NCBI GenBank assembly: GCA_963682055.1
Contig: OY821741.1
Coordinates: 21,770,711-21,834,710 of the forward strand
Reading direction: 5' to 3'
DNA length: 64,000 nt
Origin: Primula veris
Taxonomy: Eukaryota; Streptophyta; Magnoliopsida; Ericales; Primulaceae
Part shown: piece by piece, positions 36,601-46,277 of the stretch
Position numbering within the stretch: the stretch's first letter is position 1
Layout: each line of letters opens with the position of its first letter
Notes under the pieces: generated by a model
What the model was told of the DNA's origin: nothing
Seen by the model: the letters and a program-made list of their open reading frames with translations, nothing else
Database searches by the model: none
Program-made: the position numbers and the translations under genes

Positions 36601-37485
36601 TTTCTTGAAAGATTCCCAAAGGTATTATAATTCTACTCTTTCAATCTTCTTTCTAGTTGCCTTTAAATTTGCAACAAGATTTTCCAAGGCATTAGAATTA
36701 GAACTAGGAACCCACACTTCTTTCACTATATTATGAAAACCTTCATGATCTACCCAGAAATTTTGAAATATAAACCTTTTAGGACTGTTGACTTGAACCA
36801 ACTGTAATTTTAACAATAAAGGACTGTGATCTGAAGTAGGTTTGCTCAAATGGTCAAGATAGATGTTGCAGAATAAGTTGGCAAACTCTTGATTAAAGAG
36901 GATCTTATGTATTCTTTCAAAAATAGAATCCACCCCACTACGCTTGTTCCACCAAGTATATTTAGAGCCACTATAGATAGTTTCTGAGACACCCAAATTG
37001 TTTATACAACACAGGTAATCATTAGCTGAATTAATATTGATAGGCAAACCCCAATTTTATTTTCTTCAGATGAAACAGTATTAAAATCCACTCCAATCAA
37101 CCAAAAGATTATTAGTAAAAGAATTTTCTAAGAAACTCCAAAGAACTTCTCTTTCAGCTGCTGTACACTTGGCATAAACCACTGAAATTTGTAACTGTAG
37201 ACCCAAATAATCAATAGAAACTGCCATAGTTACAGCTTGATTTATTTGATTAATAATAGAAATGTTAATCTCTTGCATATAAAAGACCCAAATCTTATTC
37301 TCTTCATGTACCAGGACTTCATCAAACCCAAACTTCCTTCTGTAAAACTCCACTTTATCTTGATTTTTCTTTGGTTTCAAACAAACTTAGAACATAATTT
37401 GATGTAATTTACATAACTTTTGGATACGCCTAGTGGTAAATTTAGTACCCACTCCTCTGATATTCCAAAAGAATGTATTAATCAT
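33628..37485 (-). pseudogene. LINE ORF2: endonuclease, reverse transcriptase, RNase H (broken)
   Basis: Starts at ATG 37485 (INTFFWNIRGVGTKFTTRR, the usual start of the AP-type endonuclease) and ends at 33628, about 1285 codons, a normal length. Order: endonuclease (to about 36800, with SDHSPLLLKL), linker (36619-36245), reverse transcriptase (36261-35017, with LTFADDLIIFSS at about 35450), zf-RVT-like Cys block (about 34500) and an RNase H domain (34080-33700, from LNIDGCYKQTEVINGIGGLI to HVAREDNKATDLLANW). The usual ESDS of RNase H reads ESNS here, losing one catalytic Asp. At least six frame breaks (near 37390, 37080, 36620, 36255, 35015 and 34600) make it inactive. Confidence 0.92.
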
Positions 37486-38327
37486 TTAAAACACTTTTTA
37501 ACCCCTACATTAGAGGATCTAAGAACCATAGCATCTTTAGCAACAACAATTGAAAGTTTCCCCAATTTTCTCTTATTTTTTGGGGTTTTTCATTCTCCTT
37601 CTTCTAAGATATTGGGAATTTCTCTAGGAGAGAGACCCAGATCAATTCTCAGGTCTTTAGATATGTCTGGAGCATCAATGAGATTAGAGTCTCTCATTGT
37701 CACATTATCATCATAATATGGTGTAATATTTAAAGGCCTGAGAACTGGTGATTCACCTGAGAATAGAACCATATCAGTATTAGCTGCTGCTTCTTCACCA
37801 TTCCTTGCTATTTCATTATTAAAGCTTTTAGTAACCCATTCTTTTGTGCTTATTTTCTCTTGATTTTTGTAATAATTGGCCTTTTCATCTTTTGTTTAGC
37901 TTGCTTTTCGCAATTTTCTTTATTTGCTTCTTCTATGTCATTTACAGTGTTTTTCCCTTTGCTGGTATTTTCTTCTTTGCTGCCCTCTTCTATTTTATCT
38001 AGATTAGTGAGCTTACAAGCCTCTATTGAATGACCGAGTTTAAAACATTGAGAACAGTATTTTGGTACATCTTCGTATTTGCAATGTTGCCAGAATCCTT
38101 CACTTTCTCCATGGTTTATTCTTACTCTTTTTATCAGTTCTTTTCTTAAGTCAATTTCAACACAGATTCGCGCTAGACCTGGTCTAGTCAGCTTCGCCGT
38201 TGGTTCGTCTACTTTAAGGGGTTTTCCAAAGACTGAAGCAATACTAAAGATGCTACATTTATTGTAAAGATGGATAGGAAGTTTTGATAGAGAGATCCAA
38301 ACAGGGTAACTTGGGATTCTTTTTCTG

Positions 38328-38576
38328 GAGTTTTTTGCTGAAATGGCCTATCTGGGACTGAAAAATCCTAGAATGGGCTACCTTTCTTTAAAATTCCCAA
38401 AATGGTCTACTTCTGAAAAACGACCGATCGAAATGGTAAAAACGACCGGTCGTTTTTATCATGAACTCTCTGGAACAATTTGGACCAAAAACGATCGGTC
38501 GTTTTTACCATTTCGATCGGTCGTTTTTCAGACCAACAACGATCGGTCGTTTTGTCCATTTCGATCGGTCGTTTTT
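38328..38576 (+). repeat. Left terminal inverted repeat of the second MULE
   Basis: 249 bp, inverted copy of 44533-44781. The outer 90 bases are plain sequence (ATGGCCTATCTGGGACTG, CCCAAAATGGTCTACTTCTG); the inner part holds six palindromic GATCGGTCGTTTTT / ACGACCGATCG units, including the perfect palindrome ACGACCGGTCGT. Confidence 0.95.
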
Positions 38577-38850
38577 CAGAAATACTTCCTATTTAAAAAA
38601 ACTCATCTCTTTTCCCAGAGCTACTGTACTGTAAAAAAAAACAGAGCTTTTAGATCATTTTTAGTCTCCCATCATATTTTAGGGCAAATCTCAGAGCTCT
38701 TCCAAAACAGGTAAAAGCTCAATATTTTGTTGAGACTCTATGTTTCTATAAGACTCAATATTTTGTAAAGACTCGGTTTTTTCCACTTTTTTGTTGTGTT
38801 GTTGAGTATTATTTGAGTAAAATTGATAGTTTGACCGTGTGGTTATCGAA

Positions 38851-41478
38851 ATGAAAAATCCTACAATTATGTGTTATTGGGGAGGTACGATGATGGAAAC
38901 TATTAGCGAGGGGTTATCTTATGATATTTCTTATAAAAAAAATTTAAGGTATCTAGAAACACGACATACGACAAATTTTTGGAAAAATTGTTTAAGGTAC
39001 TTGATGTATCATCGACTTCAAATCGTTTGAGTTTAACATGCCGTTATCCATATCTGACTACACTTACTGAGTTTAAATATATGCGATTGGCTATTGATGA
39101 TAATGATTCGTTGGAAACCATGCTTGAGTTAATAGAAGAAAATGGAAGAACGTTTATAGAGTTATATGTTGAAATTGAGCAAGTTTACTCTTCTGATCAA
39201 GATTACGGGTTGTATTATAATATTCTTTCCACTAATGAAATCGGTACATCAAGTAGAACACCCATTCGACAAGAGCCAATGCCAGAGGTATATTCTATGA
39301 ACAACGAACCAGATTTGACACATTTGGATGCAGTGTGTCGATTGTCAGATAATATTGGTTGGTCGAACAATATAATTGAGATAGAACTTGGGGATGAACC
39401 AGATGATGAAGATCCGGACGTCAATATTAGCGAATACGAGTCTGACGATGACGAAGAAAATGTAGAAGAAGTTGACTATGAAGGATTATCATGTGAAATG
39501 GGCTCGTATATGGATGAGGATGAAAACGACCAATCAATTGGGTCACAATTGCCGAATAATACTATTCCCGATGAAATTCCTATGCATCAACCAATGTCAA
39601 CTTTTTTTAATGAACCGTTCGACACTCAAGAAAAATTATAGTAACCAGAGACGAAATTATATGATGTATCATGGATTTTGGGATCCTCAAGTTAATGATC
39701 CTTTTATTGGTCTTTTATTTAGGGATAAAGAAATGTTGAAAAAGGGAATAAAACTTTGGTCAATCAAACGTAACATCCATTTTTGCACTAAAAATTCGAA
39801 GGCAAAATTTTGGGAAATTCGTTGTAAACTGGCCGAAACTCAAAAATACAAATGGAAACTACGAGCTTCACTAAGAAAAAAACATGGATTTTTTGAAGTG
39901 TCGGTGTACAACGGTCCTCATACATGCATTCATGCCAAACTTACAAATGATCATCCACAGTTAGATTCCAATCTTGTTGCCCAAACCATTCGAAATGCCA
40001 TCACAACTAATCCTATGATGAAGATTTCATTAGTTAAAGAGATTGTGAATGCCCGCTTTGAAATGTCAGTTTCATACAAAAAAGCTTATTTAGGTAAACA
40101 AAAAGCAATTGCAGAGATATTTGGTAATTGGGAAGACTCGTATAAGGTTTTACCTAAATTTATGAAAGCGCTTCAAAAGTATAATCCCGGTACCGTAGCG
40201 GATTATGAGACAACGCCAGCTTACGATGTGGTAGGAAATCCAGTGGGTGAGGTATTGAACAGATTTTTCTTCACATTTAAGGCCGTTATTGATGCTTTTC
40301 AGTATTGTAGGCCAGTTATCGCTATTGATGCTACTCACTTATATGGGAAGTATAAAGGTAAGATTTTGTTGGCCATGGCTTCGGATGCAGATAATCATGT
40401 TTTTCCCATTGGTTGTGCATTTGTTGCTGAGGAGAGTACAATTTCGTGGAGCTATTTTCTTTGTAACATTATGCGACATGTGATTAAAGAGCGCGTGAAT
40501 ATTTGTCTAATTTCGGATAGACATGCTGGTATTCTAAGTGCAGTGAGAGGAGTTTGGCGTGGTCAAGGTTTTGTTCATCGATATTGTTCAAATCATTTTT
40601 TCGATAATTTTAAGAAAGCTTTCAGAGGAGATCCTGACTTACACAAGTTAGTAGAGAACGCCATTTGGGAATTACAAGAAAGAAAATTGAAAAGAATCAT
40701 GGAAGCAATAAAAGTGATGAATCCTCAAGCATATCAATGGTTGATAAAAGAGCCTGCGGAAAAATGGTCATATTTTCATGATAAAGGGAGGCGACATGGT
40801 AACATGACCACAAACATGGCTGAAATTTTCAATAATGTTTTAAAAGCTGCTCGTAATTTACCAATCACTGCTGCTGTGTAGCTTATTTTCTATAAGTTGG
40901 TACACTATTTTTGCGAGCGAAAAAAGATAGTAATGGGGATGAGAAACAGCGGCACAAGATATGGTCCCAATATCCTCAAAATTTTAGAGAAACGTAAGTC
41001 GGAAATTGGTCATACCAATGTTACATTCGATTATGAAAGAGGGGTTTATTCCGTGTGTACAAGTTCAAGAAATTCCAGGGGAGGCAATACTCAAGTTGTC
41101 GACTTTTCACTTTGGCAATGCGATTGCGGTAAGTGGCAGAGTGATGGAATCCCGTGTTCATATGTGTTTTCCGTATGCGCTGCAAACCGTCTAGATTGGG
41201 AAGCTTACATAGTAAAATATTACACTCTTGAATCATACGAAGGTACGTACTCGGGGCAATTTTTTCCACTTCGGCATGAAGACTATTGGGATTCATGTGA
41301 TAGATTATTTCTTCCGGATCTTACTCTTTTAAGAGAAAGGGGTCGTCCAAGATCTACTCGTAATCATAATGGTATGGATCAGTCGGAGAGACGAGCACTT
41401 ATGAGATGTTCTAGTTGTCAAGGGCGAGAACATGATTGTCGTAAGTGTCCGTATCCAATACGTGGTCGACGCTTATGA
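38851..41478 (+). pseudogene. MURA-type transposase of the second MULE, broken by two frameshifts and a stop
   Basis: Starts at ATG 38851 (MKNPTIMCYWGGTMMETISE, a PB1-like N-terminus). A frameshift at the A-run near 38940 leads into the 38979-39641 frame with an acidic linker. A second frameshift near 39640 leads to the catalytic frame (39472-40881), and an in-frame TAG at 40879 cuts off the C-terminus, which continues in the same frame to 41478. Catalytic residues are present: AIDATHLYG (Asp 286 of the catalytic frame, about 40327), LISDRHAGI (Asp 349, about 40516) and NMAEIFNN (Glu 451, about 40822). The SWIM finger is CDCGKWQSDGIPCSY (normal CxH reduced to CxY) and the tail knuckle is CSSCQGREHDCRKC. 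It would bind the TIRs and cut the ends. Confidence 0.92.
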
Positions 41479-42322
41479 TTTTAGCTGTAGCTTAACGAGA
41501 CAATATGTATCTTGTACTATTTTAATTTTCCGCTTGTAATTGTCTTTTTGTAAGATGAAATATCTATATTTATTCTCAGTGTTTTTTCGTACTTTTTTTG
41601 AGAAGATAAACTGGTTTGTTAAGTATGAGAGTAAATAAATAAGTGCAATTAACATAAAAAGTAGAATGAACAACATAAATAAATAAGTGCAATTAACATA
41701 AATATATACATTTGATTGATTTTATATATATTTTAGTATTTTTATATATTTTTCTTGCCAAATCAGTGTCGAAAAGTGCAAAAAATTCTTTGTTATGTCT
41801 AAATGTTACAGTCGACCGATCGCTGTGAAAAACGACCAATCGTTTTTACATAGACGACAGATCGTTCTGCCAAAACGACCGATCGTTTTTTTAGTGTGCT
41901 CACTGGAACATTTTTGTCCAAAAACGACCGATCGCTGTGAAAAACGACCGATCGTTTTTACACAGACGACCGATCGTTCTGCAAAAACGACCGATCGTTT
42001 TTTCAGTGTGCTCACTGGAACATTTTTGTCCAAAAACGACCGATCGTAATTACAAAACGACTGATCGTTTTTCTGTTTTCCAGTTTTTAAACCTCTTTCA
42101 ACCCTAATTCTCTTTCACTTTTCAAAACCTTTCATCTCTCTTTATCAAAAAATTCGCCCCCTCTCCCTAAAATCTTCTAAAAATCCCAAATATCTATATA
42201 TATATAACCCAATTCTCTTATTAATCCTTATAATCAACAATCGATTGATTCCGTTTCTTGAAAACTCTTTTTTTTCAAAATACCAATTCTTCAAAAACCC
42301 TAATTTTTTTAAAATTCCAACC
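41479..42322. promoter_or_regulatory. Intergenic region with CGACCGATCG cluster and candidate promoter of the second MULE gene
   Basis: Between 41810 and 42075 about ten units of the type AAAACGACCGATCGTTTTT occur, some decayed (CGACCAATCG, CGACAGATCG). They include a tandem duplication of about 120 bases with GTGCTCACTGGAACATTTTT in both halves (41890 and 42005). TATATATATAA at 42195-42205 and a leader rich in CTTTC/TCTC follow, about 120 bases before the ATG at 42323. The combination suggests a promoter. Confidence 0.6.
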
Positions 42323-43668
42323 ATGGTTCGCACCAAGAAAGCTCAAGCTCAACCACACCTCGTCGACGAACATGATGACGACTACGTGCCTCCGTCACCG
42401 AGCCGCCCCCGTGTTCCTCGCGGTCGACGAACCGGCTCCTCCACCGCTCCACCATCGGGCCCCGATGCCTCTTCCGGCTCTCTTCCTCCTCTCTATCCAC
42501 CTACAATGGGTAAAAGAGCTATATTGACTAACTTTACAATAGACATGCCTTTATTTCTTGAACGTTTTCCCCTTCTCATGCAAGATTTAAACTTCCAAAA
42601 ACTCAACGTAATTCTTACTCTAAAAGAGCCTTTCTTCATTGAAAATATATATGAATTTTACCATAACCTAGTTCTTGATAGGGGTCCTGATGACGCACTC
42701 CGCGTGCGTTCATCGTTTAATGGCCAACCCTTCATTTACGGTATAAACCGTTTATGAAATCTTCTACACCTCGATGCTGAGGGGGTGCACGAGCAAAGTG
42801 ACGAACTTTGCGAAATGCTCAACATCGTTAATTTTACCGATTTTAAAGATGAGCTATTTCATCCCGCCCACCACAATCGCTCTAACAAAGCCCACGGCCT
42901 TCTCTTCTGAAATAAATTAGCCTACCATATCCTCTCCCATATTGTCCTCCCCATACCTCAAACTTCACGGATGTTACCAATGAGTACATCTTCCTTCTAG
43001 GGTGCATCCATCGCCGAGTCAAACTTGACTTCGCGACACTCATTTTCTTTAAGATGGATTCGCTAAAAACGAAATCCAAGAATGGGTTACCTTACGGTGC
43101 CTTGATTTCGGCCATCTTAAAAGACAAGAACCTCGTTCCCGGTGGAACCCTGTTCAAGAACAAGGACAAACACATTTGGGACACCTCCTATCTTGCCCAA
43201 ATGTCCATTAAATTCAACACTACCGACAAGACCATTACTTGGTCTCGCAAGCGGGTGTCCGGCCCCGACTATGCTCCTCTTACCCCCGAAGAGGAAGAGT
43301 ATGTCGGTCCTAAGGACACACCGCAAGCCGCTCGTGAGGATGTGCCTATCTCCTCCGAGACCCTTCCCCCCTCCCACATCCCTTCCTCTTCCCGTCCCTC
43401 TCGAGGTCGAGGAAAAGCCAAGGTCGGATCTTCCAACCGTCCTCCGCGCACCGAACAATTCTACGACGATCTATACATCGACCAATATCAAAATGCGCAA
43501 TTCCACCGACGCATGTTTCGCTCCATGAACACAAGTCAAGAAGACTTGGACGAAATTGATAGGATAAGCGCCGAGCAACGGGCAAAGTTCTACAGGTATT
43601 TTCCCGATCTAGCCGGTCCCGACGATGACGCCGACGAAGAGGACGACGCGACCTCCCACCGCGACTAG
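42323..43668 (+). pseudogene. Second gene of the MULE: putative plant transposon protein family, broken
   Basis: ATG at 42323 after TTCCAACC. N-terminal disordered Pro/Arg/Ser-rich region (PPSPSRPRVPRGRRTG), then the helical core seen in the family often labelled putative plant transposon protein (FLERFPLLMQDLNFQKLNVI, FYHNLV, and further on LPYGALISAIL), then a Ser/Pro/Arg linker and an acidic tail (GPDDDADEEDDATSHRD). Breaks: TGA at 42755 where CGA would continue, TGA at about 42908 where a Trp codon is expected, and a frameshift near 42975. GC content is higher than in neighbouring transposon DNA. No function is established for the family; its place beside the transposase suggests an accessory role, like MURB in MuDR. 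Confidence 0.75.
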
Positions 43669-44340
43669 GCGGTTATTTTTTTTTATGTTTTTGATGATGT
43701 CAAAGGGGGAGAAATACCCTCTTTTATTTTGCGTTGTATTTCCTTTGTTTTTCATTTTCTTTCGAACTGCGTTGTTTTTGATGTAATAAGTAGCAAACGC
43801 TTTGCATTTATGTTATGAATCTTTTTTATGTTGCTATTTATCATTACGTGTTAAATTGTATGACGTTGTGAGATTGCGTATTTATAATTCTAAAAATGCG
43901 ATTTTGATGTTATTATAACTTGTGCGCATATATATCTAGTTGATTGGGTTATTTGTGTTGTTTTTCATTTGTGGCGATTGACCGTTTTTAGGCAAAACTA
44001 TGGCCAATTTTTCGCTTGCATTTGATCGTTCGTTTTCCTTAATCGTTTAGCTTTGTTTAACTTCGTTTTAAATCGGATGTTGTGACATTTACTTGTTTTA
44101 AATCGGATGTTTAGTAAAACGTCACCTACACATCTTGTACTAAACATATTAATTTACGACATCATTTTATGTGATAATACTAGTGCTATAAATCTTTCGA
44201 AAAATCCGATCCAACACTCTCGTACTAAACATATTAATTTATGACATCATTTTTTAAGGGATCATGTTAAAAAAGAGGATCATGTTTTTATATATTTTTT
44301 GTCAAATCAGTGTCGAAAAGTGCAAAAAATTCTTGTTCTA
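43669..44340. other. 3' region of the second MULE gene, no gene
   Basis: AT-rich with no ORF of note. Two related blocks (44140-44165 and 44228-44253, CTAAACATATTAATTTA(C/T)GA) form a direct repeat of about 80 bases. Confidence 0.55.
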
Positions 44341-44349
44341 TAAATTGTT

Positions 44350-44532
44350 TACAGTCGATCGGTCGACTGTGAAAAACGACCGATCGTTTTTCCACAGACG
44401 ACCGATCGTTCTGAAAAAATGACCGATCGTTTCACATCAAATTTCTTCCAGAGAGTTCACAAGAAAAACGACCGATCGTTTTTCAGAAACGATGATCGTT
44501 TTAGGTATGATTTCTTCCAGAGAGTTCACAAT
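44350..44532. repeat. CGACCGATCG cluster next to the right TIR
   Basis: About six copies of CGACCGATCGTTTTT-type units in a stretch that includes CTTCCAGAGAGTTCACAA twice. It adjoins the right TIR, whose inner part continues the same motif. It is the third cluster in this element. Confidence 0.9.
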
Positions 44533-44781
44533 AAAAACGACCGATCGAAATGGACAAAACGACCGATCGTTGTTGGTCTGAAAAACGATCAATCGAAATG
44601 GTAAAAACGACCGATCGTTTTTGGTCCAAATTGTTCCAGAGAGTTCATGATAAAAACGACCGGTCGTTTTTACCATTTCGATCGGTCGTTTTTCAGAAGT
44701 AGACCATTTTGGGAATTTTAAAGAAAGGTAGCCCATTCTGGGATTTTTCAATCCCAGATAGGCCATTTCAACAAAAAACTC
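44533..44781 (-). repeat. Right terminal inverted repeat of the second MULE
   Basis: Inverted copy of 38328-38576 with about five mismatches, two of which weaken one palindromic unit (CGATTGATCG instead of CGATCGGTCG). It ends ...GGCCATTTCAACAAAAAACTC followed by the TSD copy. Confidence 0.95.
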
Positions 44782-44979
44782 CTTTTTCTGGGCTAAAATC
44801 ATAGGACCATTTAAAAGTTCTCATTGGGCTATTGTCAATGTACCAAATTTTGCGCATCCAGATTCGTAGAAAATCTTCTTCATAATAACAGCGAATTAGA
44901 ATATGTTTTGAGTCGATGACTCCAATATGATAGTTAGCTTTCAAATCCATAGAACTAAACATTTTACGAATGATATCTA

Positions 44980-45960
44980 AATAAGAAATTTATGAAAATG
45001 TGATACAATATATGCTAAAAACACAATTAAATACCCTGATTGACAGTGTAATTAACGATCTAATTATTAAAAATCACTAACAAGTGTTAGATTGTGTATT
45101 AGATTATGTACTAGATTGTCAATTAAAACAGTACTTCATATACGATCTAAGAAGAATACTGAAAAAACTTAAATAACAATCTAATAACAATCTGAAAACA
45201 ATTAATCAACAGTTTCATGTACACAATCTAATAAGAAATTCATCACAAATACAAAACAACTAAATCTAGAAAACACAATTAATACAACTGTTTAAATATA
45301 ATAGTAACTGACAATCTAATGACAAATCTGAAACAATTAATAACTTGTTTCATACAATAGTCAATCTAATAAGAAATTCATCACAAATACAAAATAACAC
45401 AATTAATACAACCGCTTAATATAGAGAATCTAGTAAGAAATTTATGACAATCTAAAATAATTAATACTAAAAAACACAACTAATAACCTGTTATATATAG
45501 CAATCATATAAGCAAATTAAAATGTATTGATGATATAATAGAAACTGATAAATTTATCAGATATTTATGACAAATCTAATAAATTTGATGCTAAAAACAC
45601 TTTTAATAACCTAATTGACAATATAAATAACGGTCTAATTAACTATAACTAATGAGTACTAACAATCTAATTTGCAATAAAAATAAAATAATCTTAACAA
45701 TAATGAAAAAAAAAAGTGTTTTAAAATAAAAAACACACATAATTAACAAATTTAAAATCAAATTAAAAGACACTGACGTTATAATTAAAAAATCATATAT
45801 AATAACTTAATTGACAATCTAAATAACAGTCTAATTAAGCATAACTAATGATTACTGACAAGCTAATTTGCAATAAAAATAAATAACTTTACTAATAATT
45901 GAATGTACGATTAAAATAAAACAATAATAATTGAATGTACTATTAAAAGAACACCTTTAA
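44980..45960 (-). repeat. ACAATCTAAT array, right arm of the large MULE
   Basis: Continues the host element after the LINE. Copies of ACAATCTAATAAGAAATT, CTAACAAGTGTTAGATTGTG and AATTGACAATCTAAATAACA, nearly all bottom-strand ATTAGATTGT. Two further repeats of about 100 bases (45590-45700 and 45790-45890) share TCTAATTAA and ATTTGCAATAAAAATAAA. No gene seen. Confidence 0.85.
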
Positions 45961-46277
45961 TTAGATTGTAGAGTGAGATGAAAAAGAAGATCACGACGAA
46001 GTTGCGACGGATGCTGCGATGGAGGCTGAGGCGAAGGCTGCGGCGGGGGTGGGGAGTAGCCGAGGAGAGAGAGAGAGAGACGGGTTTTCTAGAGAGCGGC
46101 ACTGTTATGAGCTAAGGTGACGTGACAGATAAAAAAGAATTTGAATCCCTTTTATATTTAAAATAGGTGGTACTAAAATCAAATTAAAAACTTTGAAAAT
46201 GGTACCTTATGCTAATAAAAATTATTAGTGATACTAAAACCTAATAATAATCTTTAAGTGGTACCGGCCTCCAATTT
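45961..46277 (-). promoter_or_regulatory. Candidate right TIR and leader/promoter of the large MULE transposase
   Basis: Read on the minus strand: AAATTGGAGGCCGGTACC, two copies of a block of about 60-70 bases of the type GGTACCA...TTTTAGTA(C/T)CAC, CACGTCACC, then a CT-rich leader (CCCGTCTCTCTCTCTCTC, about 46080) and a GC-rich stretch (CCCACCCCCGCCGCAGCC). The last resembles the 5' UTR of a plant transcript heading toward the transposase. A 63-codon frame at 46102-45911 may be a first exon, but no family match is visible. Confidence 0.5.

Larger units (their letters stand above)
38328..44781 (+). mobile_element. Second Mutator-like element (6454 bp) with near-identical TIRs
   Basis: The TIRs are 249 bp (38328-38576 and 44533-44781), start GAGTTTTTTG(C/T)TGAAATGG and differ at only about five positions by eye, so it is younger than its host layers. 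A perfect 9-bp TSD, CTTTTTCTG, lies at 38319-38327 and 44782-44790, the size expected for MULEs. It inserted into ORF1 of the LINE. It carries a transposase gene and a second gene, both on the plus strand and both broken, and three clusters of the palindromic motif CGACCGATCG. Given the fresh TIRs and damaged genes, it was probably moved by an intact relative elsewhere. Confidence 0.95.
33280..44979 (-). mobile_element. 5'-truncated non-LTR retrotransposon (plant L1-type LINE), split by a MULE
   Basis: Minus-strand LINE with remnants of ORF1 and ORF2. Its 3' end, at the low coordinate, finishes in an A-rich tail (T-run at about 33280-33298 on the plus strand). A 16-bp TSD, AATAAGAAATTTATGA, flanks it exactly (33264-33279 and 44980-44995). 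The 5' end at 44979 falls inside ORF1, so the insertion is 5' truncated, as is common for target-primed reverse transcription. A MULE occupies 38328-44781; without it the LINE is about 5.25 kb. Both ORFs are broken by frameshifts and stops. Confidence 0.93.
37590..44979 (-). pseudogene. LINE ORF1 (DUF4283 plus CCHC knuckle), 5' truncated and split
   Basis: Two parts, 44979-44782 and 38327-37590, are separated by the MULE. The first encodes the DUF4283 core (HILIRCYYEEDFLRIW and DNSPMRTFKWSYDFSPEK). The second continues, after a 1-base frameshift close to the junction, with PVWISLSKLPIHLYNKCSI, RPGLARICVEIDL and a zinc knuckle CSQCFKLGHSIEAC (about 38056-38015), then a Lys/Glu-rich tail ending at 37590. 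ORF1 proteins bind the LINE RNA. Cut off at its N-terminus by the 5' truncation. Confidence 0.85.
15531..46277. mobile_element. Large nested Mutator-like element with transposase, ULP1-like gene and ATTAGATTGTC arrays
   Basis: Candidate ends are inverted relative to each other: AAATTGGATACCGGTATC on the left, and on the right AAATTGGAGGCCGGTACC read on the minus strand. Both then carry TTAGTACCACCT and CACGTCACC, followed by CT-rich leaders. Inside are a MURA-type transposase gene (minus), a ULP1-like gene (plus, convergent) and a coiled-coil ORF. The ATTAGATTGTC motif is repeated from about 16 kb to 45.96 kb and is absent or rare outside. Removing the later insertions (two solo LTRs, a LINE and the MULE within it) leaves roughly 14.5 kb. 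No clean 9-bp TSD was found, so the exact ends are uncertain. All large genes are broken. Confidence 0.6.

Noticed and set aside
42309..43585. Antisense and out-of-frame ORFs over the second MULE gene
   Set aside because: Shadows of a GC-rich coding region; the plus-strand frame has the recognisable family core.
38418..44700. CRISPR-like reading of the CGACCGATCG arrays
   Set aside because: Units are short palindromes with irregular, homologous spacers, there are no cas genes, and this is a plant nuclear sequence; they lie in MULE TIRs and a promoter region.
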